Positions 38,928-51,487 of a stretch of DNA of 64,000 nucleotides are shown here, piece by piece. The first letter of the stretch is position 1; each line of letters opens with the position of its first letter. The stretch covers positions 3,474,501-3,538,500 of the forward strand of contig NC_087112.1 of NCBI RefSeq assembly GCF_963855985.1, in the 5' to 3' direction. This DNA is from Ostrinia nubilalis (taxonomy: Eukaryota > Arthropoda > Insecta > Lepidoptera > Crambidae). The position numbers and the translations under genes are program-made. The notes below the pieces were generated by a model that was not told the origin of the DNA, did no database searches, and saw only the letters and a program-made list of their open reading frames with translations.

Positions 38928-40073
38928 TCTTATGTTAGAAGAAGACCTTAAACTAAATTTCTCAATGTGTGGTTTAGCCAAGAAGTCCTAATCTACAACC
39001 CTCAAAAGCTTAATCTTGCAAATAGACCTTATAATTTTACACCAAACTCAAGCTTTAATCCATTGAGATATAATGCTACGCACAGTAAATACAGTAATAT
39101 TACGTACTTCAATGCTTAAATCTATCATAATATCTATAGCTGTACTTCGTGGAACGTTCCAGTGCGCGCGCGCAGCCCTTTCCAAAGTGAAAAGGCGAAA
39201 TCTAGGCCTGACCGGCGTAGATAGCATCGCCCTGCATTGTCGGCTACTTGCTAGATCCTGCGTCTTTATAAAATTGCAGACTAATTGGATAGTTGACTAT
39301 TAAGGCTTGGTATTTCTGCTAAAGTAGGTATTTCGCGCTGTCAAAATCTGCGCGCGCAATACTTCGCCGAAGACAGCGCGCCAAAGAGCTCTCGCTACAC
39401 AGTATAGAAATACGCAGTTGGTTAGGTTAGGTTGACTTCCTTCCGTTCAAGCGTCACACTCACAGCACTTTCTAATACAAATCATATCCAAGTGATACAA
39501 ATTAAAACAACTTTCAAAATTTTTGGGAATATATTTTAGAATCGAATAAATATAGAATATAACTGCCAAAGTAAACACGGCTCAAAGAGGCGTGGCGTCA
39601 CCCGACCTTCCGGAAGTTCCGCGCCGGCTAAAATAATTTCAAGATTACGTCACCCGACCTATCGGTAGATCCTCGGGAGCTTGAGCGATTGGAAAAACAT
39701 TTTATGATCAGTTACTCGTAGTAGCGATTATTTAGAGCTTGGATAATAAATTATAGTTGTTGCAATTCACAAAGCTTTGCATGTAGTTAATTACATTAAT
39801 CAGTACACGCATCAATTTTGTTCAGTCTTTTTGTTTATTAATAAATAAAAATATCATACTAAAATTGCATACATATTTGTTTGTATTGGTCTGGGTGTTT
39901 TCTTTCCATAATTTATGTATAACGTATGTACGGGGCTCTGTATCGAAAATCACTATGAGCAATGAGCATCACACACGGTTACCTGGAGTGCATTACCGCA
40001 GCAAAATTTTTATAAATGTTATGCTTTAGAGAGTCGAGATTATAGCAGATAATTAGTCCATCGTGAGCAGAAA
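38928..40073. other. Intergenic DNA
   Basis: CpG-richer patches near 39160-39230, 39330-39400 and 39590-39680. No exon could be supported. Confidence 0.35.
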
Positions 40074-40312
40074 TTTGTCCACTAATAGCAAAATTCGTTC
40101 AAATTATAGTTTTAAAGTTATTAGGAAAACACAGATTTTGCTGGGGTAACGTTTCAAACATTACCCTGGCAAATTTTTTTCTTGAAAGTCGTTCTATCCT
40201 GGAACCAAATACATGGATAGATAGCTCTTGTTGCGTAGTAATTTGTCCACGAATAGCAAAATTTGTTCGTGTTCCGGTTCTCAAGTTATTTAGAATTTTG
40301 CTGGGGTAATGT
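40074..40312. repeat. Diverged two-copy repeat, period about 168 bases
   Basis: ATTTGTCCAC-AATAGCAAAATT and TTTTGCTGGGGTAA occur in the same order in both halves. Confidence 0.55.
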
Positions 40313-41029
40313 TTTGTGATGTCCCAGATCTCGTAAATGGCTCAACGCAGAAGTTTGAAAAAAATACCAATGATAGACCTTGATATGTCCAAATTAGTTC
40401 AAACATTAGTCATTGATTTGAATGATAAACACCAGTGTAATTAAAAGATTTCAGAAAATCAGATAAAACGGATTTGTGAGTAAACCAGTACTTTTACAAT
40501 CGAATAAAAAGGTGTAACATGTACCCTTGGTACACCTTTATAACCACAGTAAATATAAATGATGTGGCTTTGCGCAAAAGAGAGATTTCAAGAAATCTAA
40601 TTTATTTTAACAGTCTTACTTTCGTGGCCGAATACGCGATTCCCTTATAACAAGGGAACATGGCATACAATGGTCAAATTAAAATGTTCCCTAAATAAGC
40701 TATCCTGTTAATTTCAGCTTTATATTACGACTTATAAGAAAGTTATCGAACTGCAAAAAAATATCAGGAATTCTTCTATAAGCCGACCAAATTATAAAAG
40801 TTACAAAAAAGCGACCGTTCCATACTTAAGGCTTGCCATCTTAAATGAACGGTATAATATCGAGGTTTCGTCAGTACAGTTCCGAACAAAGGTGTTTGTG
40901 TAGTGTAGTTGAGTTGAGAGGTAGATTATTGAAATAATAAAACGAACATTTTATTTTTTAAATACATTTTAAAAATAATTTACATTACGGATAACAATGA
41001 GAGGATGACATTGCAAGGTGGTGCCAGTC
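40313..41029. other. Intergenic DNA
   Basis: Nothing recognised beyond AT-rich sequence. Confidence 0.4.
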
Positions 41030-41489
41030 CAGTCTTAAATCCGTTGATATATGCTGCATCTGCCATGTTTTTGGCTAAAAGATTCTTCTATCTTGCAGTT
41101 TAGACTTTTATTATAGACCTCAGACAGTATTTTTTGGAAAACTTTTACGCATGGTGGAGGAAGGGACGCTCTAGACACTCAAGTCTACAAGGAGTCACAT
41201 GAACTCCAGTTTTAAATCCGTTGACATCTGCTGCATCTGCCATCTTTTTGGCTAGAAGATTCTTCTATCTTGCAGCTTTGACCTTTAGCTACAGACCTTA
41301 GACAGTATTTTTGAAACATTCTTACGCATGGTGGAGGAAGGGACGCTCTAGAGACTCAAGTCTACAAGGAGTCATATGAACTCCAGTTTTAAATCCGTTG
41401 ACATTTGCTGCATCTGCCATCTTTTTGGCTAGAAGATTCTTCTATCTTACAGCTTAGACCTTTAGCTACAGACCTTAGACAGTATTTTT
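41030..41489. repeat. Tandem repeat, 177-bp period, about 2.6 copies
   Basis: Units begin TTAAATCCGTTGA and include CTGCATCTGCCAT, TTCTTCTATCTT and ATGGTGGAGGAAGGGACGCT. Copies start at about 41037, 41214 and 41391. A satellite-like period just upstream of the BEL/Pao element. Confidence 0.85.
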
Positions 41490-41638
41490 TATTATTTATT
41501 TGTGTCAGTGTGCTCTTCTAAAGAGTGTAAGACGATTGTATGTAGGTACTATTAAAATGTAATTTTAACTCATTGGTTTTGTCTCATATTTGAGGAATGT
41601 ACTATATATCATGAGTAGAGTCTTCGTTTAAAAGGATG

Positions 41639-42257
41639 TGTTAGCGACGTCGACCAAGGAAATACGCTAACTTATTAATTAGAATCGATTAGCAACATTA
41701 ATAGTCAGATAATGTTGTAAAATAATCAATTAGAGTCGATTAGGTATAAATAACATTCCATCTCTTTCTCACATTATCTCTCATCTCGCTTGCACATCAA
41801 ATACTCTTCCACACACTTCTGGAATATTCGAGAGAAAAAGAAACGGGACGGCAACATCGGACCTCTCGCTTCGAACATTCCAGAACTATGGTTCCAGAAC
41901 ATGAGAGACAGAGACAGGAATATCGGGAGAGAAAGGGATGGATATATCCCGGGGCCCTATAAATACGGAGCAAGGCGCTCCGGGAGACAAGTTTAAGTTT
42001 ATTTGAAGATGTATTGTTTTGTTCAGTTCAGAGAACAAGTGCTCCAAGCAACAAGTGATCTGAAGAAGCAAGAACTGAGAAAAGGAAGCGAATAATAAAC
42101 GCGAGAAGTCTCAGCAAGTGAAATAGTGGTTTTATTCCTGCAAGTAGCACCTACTACGCCTGACATAGTAAGGGCAAGCTCTCAACGGCAGTCATCATCG
42201 TCCGGTCAGCGCTCTCGAACACACACAAACGCATACAGTCCACTGCAGTCCACCACA
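41639..42257 (+). repeat. Left LTR
   Basis: TG...CA ends. TATAAATA at 41958-41965 and AATAAA at 42094-42099 give a promoter and poly(A) signal. Confidence 0.9.
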
Positions 42258-42312
42258 TTTTCCTGGTCCTTCGAGCCGGATCACCACATTTTCCTGGTCC
42301 TTCGAGCCGGAT
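42251..42312 (+). promoter_or_regulatory. Duplicated primer-binding site
   Basis: TGGTCCTTCGAGCCGGAT, which fits the 3' end of a tRNA, occurs at 42264-42281 and again at 42295-42312. A 31-bp unit containing the last LTR bases (CACCACA) is duplicated in tandem. Confidence 0.65.
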
Positions 42313-42328
42313 TACGGGAATAGCGAAG

Positions 42329-42673
42329 ATGCCTGTCACCAGGTCGGAGAAGCTACGAGGTGCCGCCGCCGCGGCTAGCGCCGCCGCCGCAGGGAGAATT
42401 ACGTCGCCGCCGGTTCATGGAGGAAGTACTCCGACGGAAACCACGGATACTTCATCAACGCTGACCCCGTATCCCGCCGGGGGCGCGTCCTCACCGCGCA
42501 TCGCCAGGGACCACGCCGCGCCGGCTGTTAGCACCCGGGTTATGGGAGAGCCCGGCGTGCATTTGGGAAGAGGGGAACCAGCACCGCGCTCCTACACAGA
42601 GGAGATAACCGCCGACGTCACGAAGCCACACGAAGCACTAAGGGCCCGTATCGCGGAAGCAGAGAAGAGACGT

Positions 42674-42715
<42 letters not shown>

Positions 42716-44950
42716 TCCACGCCCACTGCGGCCAATGTTGCCGCCGCCTCTGCCGCCGCCGCGACTCCCGCGACTACGGTGACCACCGTGCCGACTGTTG
42801 AAGGACAGTACGCGCCACCCACGCCGCAAGTGCATGAACAAACGCCGCGACTGTCACGAGTGAATCAAGACACGCGCTCCGTCCGCTCGTCAAGAAGAAG
42901 GGCAGAAATAGAGGCCAAATTAAGAGTGGCCCGCCAGGAACTGGAAGTTGCCAAAGCGGAATTGGAGTTGGCCCAATTGGATTCCGACATGGAAGAGGAT
43001 CCAGAAGAAGTGCAATACAGGCAAATGCAGATCGAAGATTGGTCGAACCACTCGAGCATCATCGCCGAGAGGGTACCGCCGGAACCACAGCCGCTACCGC
43101 CGCCGCCGCCCGCCGCGCCGCTGCCACTGCCGCCGCAAGTTCTACCGCTGCCGCCGCCGCAAGTGTTGCCGCCGCCGCCGCCGCAAGTGTTGCCGCCGCC
43201 GCAGCCACTACCTTCGGAAGGGAGGACCGATATTCAAGAATTGGCTATGGCCATCACTAAGCTGTCACAGAGGGCAGAAGGTGGCCTCACAATGCAACTG
43301 GTCGACCTCCCAAGTTTCAATGGCGCATGTGAAGAATGGCTCGCGTTCAGAAGGTCGTATGAAGACACCGCGCGCTCCTTCACACCGGCACAGAATTTGG
43401 CGCGACTTCGAAGGTGTCTCCAGGGGCACGCAAGGGAGGCAGTCAACAGCCTCCTGTTCACCGCCGAGGATCCGGAAGAGCTGATGAGAAGCCTGGAGGT
43501 CCGGTTCGGCAGACCTGGAGCGATAGCCCTGGCGGAGTTGAAGAAGATGGAAAGGCTGCCAAGGGTCAACGAGTCATCAGGGGAGATCTGCATATTTGCC
43601 AGCCGAGTCCGCAATGCCGTGGCCACCATCAGGGCTCTCGGCAAAATGGAATATTTGTGCGCACCAGGGGCCGTCGAGTGTCTTATAGAGAAGATGCCGC
43701 CGACCATGAAGTCTCGGTGGCTGATGTACCAACGTGAGCGCCGGGCAGAGGGAAAACCAGCGCTCGAACTCATGTATGACTTCATGGAAGTTGAAGCAGA
43801 TATAAATAGCGACTACGCTCCCCCAGAAGTGTCCTGGGACCAGAAGAGGAACACGTTCAAGAGGCCGATCCACCACATCCCACAAGCGGAGGAATACTAC
43901 GAAGATCAGAATACCGACGAGAAGAAGTGCCCAGAATGCCGAGAAGATCACTGGCTGTACGAGTGCAAGAGGTACAGGGAATCCAGTGTAGACGAAAAAT
44001 GGGAAATGGCGAAGAAGGCAAGAATGTGCTTCAAATGCCTGCGCTTCAAGCATGCTAGAAACACATGCCGGGCACAGCCGTGCAAGAAGTGCACGAGGTG
44101 GCATCACATCAGTCTTCACTCGGAGAAGTCTGCAGCAACGAAGACTCAAGAGAAGCCTGCCGAAGGAGTTGTATCGTCGGTGCACGTCACGAGCTGCGGA
44201 AGGACCTACTTGAAGATGACGCCGGTAAACCTCTACGGGCCCAAAGGGACAGCAAAAGTGCTCGCGCTCCTGGACGAAGGGTCCACCGTCACGCTGCTGG
44301 ACTCATCAGTGGCGAAGAAGATTGGGGCGCAAGGGAAGCCGGAAGCCATCACCATCGAGATGGTCGGGGGGAACGGAATGGTGAAAAGCAACTCTCAGAA
44401 GATCAACATGAAGATCAAGGGGGTCCATTGTAGAAATAAACTCAACATAGAAGCGAGAACTATCGACAACTTGAAGCTGACGAAGCAAGGTGTCGAAGAA
44501 GGAATGCTTCAGAACTGGAAACACCTGAAGAAAATTAAGAAGAAGCTGGTCTACAACAAAGAAGTACCTAGACTTCTGATTGGGCAAGACAATTGGGGGC
44601 TGATAGTCACACGGAGACTACGCAGAGGGAAGGCCTCCGAACCAGTTGCCTCTTTGACCAGCCTTGGATGGGTTCTGCATGGATGCAACACTGGAAGAAG
44701 TGATCCAGTGAAGTTAGTGCACCACAGCAGATTAGTGGAAGATGGGACAGAAGCCCTGGTTCGCCGACACTTCGAGAAAGAGTACATCGGGGTGGAACCA
44801 CGTCGGCCTTGCAACGACGCCGACAAACGGGCTCGCAGTGTCCTGAAGAAGACCAGCAGAGGGCATCAGGCGCACAAGCATCCCATCAAGAAGAAGTTGG
44901 ATGATCATCCCACCAGGATGTCAGGATGTTTCAACATGGAAGGTGCCTAG
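42329..44950 (+). CDS. Gag-protease polyprotein of the BEL/Pao element
   Basis: 873 residues. In order: alanine-rich N-terminus, poly-Ala run (about 115-130), coiled coil (about 185-220), proline-rich spacer (about 245-295), Pao-type Gag domain (DUF1759-like, about 310-470), cysteine-rich zinc-knuckle region (about 532-597, CPEC, CFKC and CKKC pairs), and a retropepsin-like DUF1758 domain with LLDEGSTVTLLD near 645-655. The frame ends at a TAG in what should be the integrase region. GCC-repeat expansion explains the poly-Ala and poly-Pro tracts. Packaging and processing roles follow from the family. Confidence 0.85.
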
Positions 44951-45571
44951 GAAAGAAGGGTCCGCACGGTGAAGACGACACTAATGGCCGTCCTGGAAGA
45001 AAAGACATCACTGGAAGAAGTCCTGCACACGCTCCTCCTCGAAGCGGAACACATTGTGAGTTCGCGTCCACTTACCTGTATCAGCGCGGATCCCAACGAC
45101 GAAGAAAGACTCACGCCGAACCACTTCCCGAAAGGAAGATCCTGCGGAGCGATGACGCCGGGCGTGTTCAAGGACCGCGACTTCATCGGGAAGGCGAACT
45201 GGAGGACAGCGCAGCGCTTGACGGACCACTTCTGGCGAAGATGGCAAAAAGAGTACCTGCCAACTTTGATGCCAAGGAAGATAGCCGGCCGGGAGACAAA
45301 AGACCCTCAAGTCGGCGACGTCGCCTTGAGATTCGACGCAATGCCACCAAAAGACTCTTGGCCACGAGAGAAAGTACGGCGGGTATACCCTGGTCCGGAC
45401 AAAAGAGAACGAGTCCTCGACGTGCGAACACCCGGAGGAGTGCTACGGCAACCGACGCGACGAGTGGTAGTCCTGGTTCCTGCCAAGACGTCGCATCCGG
45501 AAGAGGGAGTGCTTCGCACTGCGGGGGAGATTGTTAGCGACGTCGACCAAGGAAATACGCTAACTTATTAA
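44951..45571 (+). pseudogene. Integrase C-terminal / DUF5641-like remnant
   Basis: In the same frame as the Gag-protease ORF and separated from it only by the TAG at 44948. It carries the downstream integrase segment and the C-terminal DUF5641-like region common in Pao elements, and reads slightly into the right LTR. The TAG lies at a position that is normally a conserved tryptophan. Confidence 0.75.
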
Positions 45572-46150
45572 TTAGAATCGATTAGCAACATTAATAGTCA
45601 GATAATGTTGTAAAATAATCAATTAGAGTCGATTAGGTATAAATAACATTCCATCTCTTTCTCACATTATCTCTCATCTCGCTTGCACATCAAATACTCT
45701 TCCACACACTTCTGGAATATTCGAGAGAAAAAGAAACGGGACGGCAACATCGGACCTCTCGCTTCGAACATTCCAGAACTATGGTTCCAGAACATGAGAG
45801 ACAGAGACAGGAATATCGGGAGAGAAAGGGATGGATATATCCCGGGGCCCTATAAATACGGAGCAAGGCGCTCCGGGAGACAAGTTTAAGTTTATTTGAA
45901 GATGTATTGTTTTGTTCAGTTCAGAGAACAAGTGCTCCAAGCAACAAGTGATCTGAAGAAGCAAGAACTGAGAAAAGGAAGCGAATAATAAACGCGAGAA
46001 GTCTCAGCAAGTGAAATAGTGGTTTTATTCCTGCAAGTAGCACCTACTACGCCTGACATAGTAAGGGCAAGCTCTCAACGGCAGTCATCATCGTCCGGTC
46101 AGCGCTCTCGAACACACACAAACGCATACAGTCCACTGCAGTCCACCACA
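45532..46150 (+). repeat. Right LTR
   Basis: Same 619 bases as the left LTR as far as read by eye. Confidence 0.9.
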
Positions 46151-46155
46151 GGATG

Positions 46156-47000
46156 CGAACGATTTAAATTTCAATAGGTAGACAAAATTGATAATTCATA
46201 ATTATCAAAAATTTAAGCTTTCTCCAGTAACACTGATATTATTATACTGTGACTCATCAAAGTCATCATTGTCAAAAATATTGACAAATCGCGAACTGTC
46301 ACGGCCAAAAAACTGACACGCGTCCGTCCTCCGTAAGCGCCACCGCGCGACTGATTGAGATTGTCCAAGCCGTCATGGACGATTTTTTCCACATTTTTTA
46401 ACATAGTAACTAAATAAGACGCAATATAAAAATTTCATCCGTTAAAAGCCCTCAAGTTATTTCTGAACTTTAGTTTAGTAAAAGATTTAGAATCTCAAAT
46501 CGCTTATTTTAAAAATAAAACCATAAATAGAAAACGAATAGAGGTAACTTTGGGAATTTATTCTATCGAGTCAACTTCATCAAATCGTGTTTCCATCCGT
46601 TAATAGCCCTAGAAAATATCCTCAACTATGCCCAATAAAAATCTTAGCCTTTAATTTTACTGTTTAGTACCTCAAAAATGAAAAATGAAAACCTCATTTT
46701 CGCCATTTTCTCTGCTACCCGGCCTTAAAACAGCAATTCCAAGACGCAAGTTAAAAAACACGTTTATTTTAGCCAGGAAAACTGAGTTTCAGTTTAGTTT
46801 TTAAAATAGATTCCCTTAAAAATATTTTCACTTAGAACTAGCGGCCGCCCGTGACTTCGTACGCGTTTTACCCCCTTTAGGGGTGAAGTTTCGATTTTTT
46901 TTGGGTTTTCTAAGATGAGATTATTAATGGTTCGCATTGTGAAAAGGTAATCAGATATTATCATATAGAGCTAAGTTTCTAACCATACAATAAATGTCTA
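46156..47000. other. Intergenic DNA with a LINE-tail fragment
   Basis: A LINE 3'-tail fragment (CTAGCGGCCGCCCGTGACTT) lies at about 46838-46915. No gene seen. Confidence 0.4.
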
Positions 47001-47110
47001 ATGCCCCTTTTCACCATCAATACCTAATTTTTAAGTGACCCTTACTTAACAGGAATTTTGTATTTAAAGGGGTCACTTAAAAATTAGGGATTGATGGTGT
47101 AAACGGGCAT
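47001..47110. mobile_element. 110-bp MITE, ATGCCC ends
   Basis: ATGCCCCTTTTCACCATCAA pairs with the right end (TTGATGGTGTAAACGGGCAT). It can fold into one hairpin and matches the copies at 6061-6356. Confidence 0.75.
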
Positions 47111-47140
47111 AAGTCTAACCCTAATCATGCCCCAACTCTA

Positions 47141-47400
47141 CATCATCATCATCTCAGCCATAGGACGTCCACTGCTGAAGGCCTCCCCCAATGCTTTCCA
47201 TGTTGCCTGAGTCTAGTGCTTTCCTGCTACGTCTATGATGTCGTCGGTCCACCTTGTGGGTGGACGTCCCACGCTGCGTTTTCCGGTACGCGGCCTCCAC
47301 TCCAGAACCTTGCTGCCCCATCGGCCGTCATTTCTAACTACTAACTCTACAACCGCTAATAAAAGCCTGCCGGTGAAGGTAGGGTAAGTCCCAGGTTTTA
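47141..47400 (-). mobile_element. RTE-type LINE 3' end
   Basis: Minus-strand reading includes VVRNDGRWGSKVLEWRPRTG and GRPPTRWTDDII, the RTE C-terminus. The + strand starts with (CAT)n and ATAGGACGTCCACTGCTGAA. Confidence 0.85.
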
Positions 47401-47805
47401 TGGATTCCTTTGCCCATGTAAGAGTAATGACGAAACAAAAATACATTGTTAGGAGTAAGTAGTAAGTCTTGTACGTAGAGTATAACTTCAGGATAATGAC
47501 AATTGGGCAAAAATCACCTAATGTTATATTTTCCAGATTTGAAACTTATGAACACCATCTCAACTTTTTTAAACACATGTTAAGCCTTTCAAATTAGGTA
47601 ACTATTCAGTTAATCTCTCAAATACAAAAACTCTATTTCACAGCCGAATAAAGTTAAAGCGGTGCAGTAAATAACGGTACCTAATCGATTTATTTAATTG
47701 CATCCTACACAAATCGATAAATACATCGGATGACGTTACGACTACGAGTGGTTTAATTGGTCATTCCGCTTTACACAGTTGGTAGAGCCACAGTGGAATA
47801 GAAGA

Positions 47806-48008
47806 AAGTAGAGTCACAAGGTGGACCGACGACATCATAAAGGTAGCAGGAAGGCGATGGACGCAGGTCGCTACCACGGTTGGTAGCGACCTGCGTCCAG
47901 CGCCTTCCTGTTACCTTTATGATGGTTGCCCGGTGGCAACATGGAAAACATTGGGGGAGGCCTATGTTCAGCAGTGGACGTCCTATGGCTGAGATGATGA
48001 TGATGATG
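47806..48008 (+). mobile_element. RTE-type LINE 3' end with an internal inverted segment
   Basis: Sense at 47806-47880, reversed at 47881-47932, sense again to the (ATG)n tail. The junction makes a long hairpin (47833-47924). Confidence 0.8.
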
Positions 48009-48030
48009 AGAGTCAAAAGTAGGATCGATC

Positions 48031-48215
48031 GTTCGTTTCAGCCAAATGACGTCCACTGCTGGACATAGGCCCCCCCAATGTTTTCCATGACTAGTCATGC
48101 ACTGGCTCGCATCCAGGTGCTTCCCGCAACCTTCACTAGATCGTCGGTCCACCTAATGGGAGGCCTGCCCATATTACGAGCCGGGACAGTGGTCGCTACT
48201 TCAGAACTTTCCTGC
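48031..48215 (-). mobile_element. RTE-type LINE 3' fragment
   Basis: TTTCAGCCAAATGACGTCCA through TCGTCGGTCCACCTAATGGG. Subfamily closer to 5611-5755. Confidence 0.75.
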
Positions 48216-50569
48216 CCCAAAAGAATGATGTTTCTTCGTTATGATGACCTTTTCAGTCATCTGTCTTCTACTTTGAAATCTTTAAAAATACTTTAAGTCT
48301 CTCTCTTTTCTTTATTAATGTGTCCTACTGCCTATACCTGTCTTACGACTGTGCCATTTCACCTAGTTAACCACCTTTCTTTACCCACACACCTGCAGCT
48401 CTGTGTTTACATTTATATGAATTTTCTTTGTGTGCGTCAGTGTGTTGACAACTCGTGTATAGAATACGCGCATCAGTGTGCGTGTTAGGTGTGTTGTACA
48501 CTGTATTTAGAGAAAATTATTTTGAGGTCAGAGAATGTGTACCATGACTGCGGCTTTTTTCAAGGTGTCACGATTAAATCATCACAGTACGGTTTTATTT
48601 TAATAATTTTTTGTAAGGAAATGTGAATAAGAGTTATGGCATTGTTTTATTTTAATTTTATTTAGTTATCAAGTTAGTATTTTGAATAATTTATTTCAAT
48701 AAGCAATGTAACTGTAATTCACTTACTAATTTTCATCAAACCGACATGTTCACGATAAATTGTCATGTTTTGTGTATACTAATTAAATAATACATAAAAA
48801 ATAATAATTATGTTTTGTATTGCTCTTTTCTTACATTAAATATTTATATAAAAATTTTAATAGACAATTTAAAAAATCGGTCTGCGCAACAAATAAAAAA
48901 AAACAAATGAGTAAATTCTCTACAGAGGGGGATGTCACACTTTCGAACGTTCTCTGTGTGCGTTGTCTGCGCTTCTATGTGTGCCATCTGTGAGTACCCG
49001 TGCCTTCGTGTGAGTGTTGCGTATAGGCACGCAATGCCAATGCCAGGTTACGCTGGAAGCGGTCAGTACTTTTGTAACATTACAAGACCGGAAAATTTCC
49101 TGAATTATAGGAAATGTAATTTTCACGCTTCGTGTTGTTTTTTTTATGTAAATGCGACAAATCGGTGCTAGTGTTCGTTATGTTTATGCTCTTTGAGAAC
49201 GTTTTTGTAATAGATATAGTTACTAGGTGACTAAGTAGTTACCTAAGTTTTCAATTAATTTTATTGTGAATTAATTAGATTTTCAGCTTAGGTAATTCAT
49301 GTTTTGAACGGCAAGAAATGTGACAGATAAAACATAGAATTTGATCCGGAATTGCATGTGGCTCGCAGTTGTACTCCGGATTAGAGTCTCATCTAGCACT
49401 AAGCACCTCTCACTTAGAAAATAGAGTTTTTAGAGAAAAGCATTGAACCATTAAATTATTAGTTTTAAACGAAACTGAAAAATATAATTTTCATCTTCGT
49501 ACCTTTTAAAGTAGGTACACATCAAAATTCATAAATAACAAATCTTACATGAATTGGGTAGCACTCTTTTTCAATTTTCAGAAATTGTACTGAAAATGTT
49601 TTGTGATTTTCGACATTCCGTATGCGAATTGGTAATATTAAAAAAAGTTCAAGATCATGTCTCTAATTATTTTTTAATCACTTATGTTTTGAAGCTACAC
49701 GGATATAGGAACTCCGATAATTGTTTCATTTATTGAATTGATAGTAATTAACCGAAATGGTTACTGATTTTATTTTTTTTAGCCTTATCAATTTATTGGT
49801 ATTATTTTTTAATATGTAAAAATACAATAAAGTTTCAAGAAACAAGTTTTTCCAAAATAAAAACTATAAATATTAATTTACAGCGATGTTTCGTGACAAA
49901 ACGAGGTTATTTAACAAGCAGGTAATTGTCAAAGAAAGGAAATTATGTAAAGCCGGCAATAATTAAGTATTTAGTTGCGTAATTCGAGTTATTATTATTA
50001 TTTTTATGATACGTACAGCAAAACGTTTCCTTGTAAATAAATAAAGATTAATGTACATAACCGTTTCATTTAATAAATTATAGTATTTATGCAGACGGTT
50101 ATGACATAATTTTGTTTTGTTATCGAGTGTGTACTCTTGTTTATTTTTGTATTATGACGCAAAAAACTTAAAACGATTTATAAATATGGCGGCGATCGAA
50201 ACACCTACGACATATCCATCAATATCCCAATATCATCATTCATACTCTACCATCCTTTAACTACGAGTAAAGTCTAAGTAACATTGCTAAGAAATCCATT
50301 GACAGTCAAAAATCATAAGTAAGCGTAATTTTGTAGGATGCTGCCGAATGGCCCATTTTACATTGGACATAAAGGCAAAAAAGACGTTTAATTTTCCTGT
50401 GACTATTCAACCAAACAACTAGACAGCCTCCCCAACCTGTCTAGACAGGGTGGAGAGTGTAGAGTGGTGGAGTAAATCCTTCATTTGCATGTGGTAAATA
50501 AGATTCTATGCATACTCTTAATCCTGCAGTGCAATGATGATAATGATGCAACTAAAAAATCATCATCAT
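48216..50569. other. AT-rich DNA, no gene recognised
   Basis: The small ORFs here lack codon bias or domains. ATATGGCGGCGATCG near 50188 resembles a YY1/Pho-type site but has no attached gene. Confidence 0.4.
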
Positions 50570-50705
50570 CATCGTCATCCATCATCATCATTTCAGCCAT
50601 AGGACGTCCACTGCTGAACATCGGCCTCCCAATGATTTCCATCCATAATGACTGATTCGTAGCGGCTGGCATCCAGCGCCTTCCTGCTATCTTTGTGAGG
50701 TTGTC
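50570..50705 (-). mobile_element. RTE-type LINE 3' fragment
   Basis: (CAT)n, TTTCAGCCATAGGACGTCCA, ending GCCTTCCTGCTATCTTTGTG. Confidence 0.75.
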
Positions 50706-51469
50706 GACTAAACAATTAACCTTCCAGAAATAAATAAATTCACAATCAGCCTCCCAGAAAAGTCTACAACATAGTCTGAAAATAGGCTAAGTCGTACGCT
50801 AGGTGGCGCAGCGATCCGCCCGCAGTGCAGTGAAAGCTGCATCGCTCGGTGCACTGCGTATGCACGGAGATTAACTAGTCTTGATCGTTGAGGTTTTCTA
50901 GGATAATTTAAGTTATTTCATTTGACTGATATTTTTGTTGCCGTGTGTTTCCGGCAGTGCAAAATAGGATCACTTAGTTGTGCTCCCACTCTTCCCATGG
51001 ATGTCGTGAGTTCTACTTGAGTACCCGTCACGTAAGTCACGTCCCGCCAGCATAGGGCTAAATTTTCCATATCTTTGGAGAGGTAGAGAGGGTCGTGATC
51101 CATGCAAAATTAATAAGAAGAAGATGAATACTTTTTAACTACGATTTCACGGAATGCATTCATCGTATATTTCACACGCTGCTCTCGTTTGCATATTGCA
51201 ATAAAAACATAACCCATTTTAAGAATTTATAGAGCAATGTGGAATTTCTTATTGTCCATAAAACTCGATTTTAACTAGGTGACAGACATCACTGATATGT
51301 TACAGATCAATTCGATTAGTTTGCATATATTTTTGACTAGAATTTACTATTCCTGCAAAAAGGCAAGTATCAAAATCATTCATTCCCTGTACGACACACG
51401 ATCTAAGAGCAGGGAAAGTTGTCTCTAGCGGCGCTTTACCGTTAAGCTTGTCTGTGATGGATTCGCGTT
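50706..51469. other. Non-coding DNA
   Basis: Nothing firm. GTGCAGTGAAAGCTGCATC near 50825-50850 is a weak hairpin. Confidence 0.35.
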
Positions 51470-51487
51470 CTTTATGACGTCATAAAG
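51470..51487. promoter_or_regulatory. 18-bp perfect palindrome centred on TGACGTCA
   Basis: CTTTATGACGTCATAAAG is a CRE core with extended symmetric arms. It is about 400 bases upstream of the candidate exon at 51884. Confidence 0.4.

Larger units (their letters stand above)
41639..46150 (+). mobile_element. BEL/Pao LTR retrotransposon, internally deleted
   Basis: A 4.5-kb element: 619-bp LTRs (41639-42257 and 45532-46150), 5-bp target duplication GGATG (41634-41638 and 46151-46155), primer-binding site, Gag-protease frame, integrase C-terminal remnant and a GCGGGGGAGA polypurine tract before the right LTR. Reverse transcriptase, RNase H and the integrase core are missing. The LTRs show no difference I could find by eye, so insertion is recent and must have been served by a complete relative. 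Confidence 0.9.

Noticed and set aside
39600..39620. Heat-shock element TTCCGGAAGTTCC
   Set aside because: The third pentamer is imperfect and spacing is off; no gene follows.
42592..42841. Minus-strand Gly/Ala-rich ORFs
   Set aside because: Mirror readings of the GCC-repeat tract in the Gag gene.
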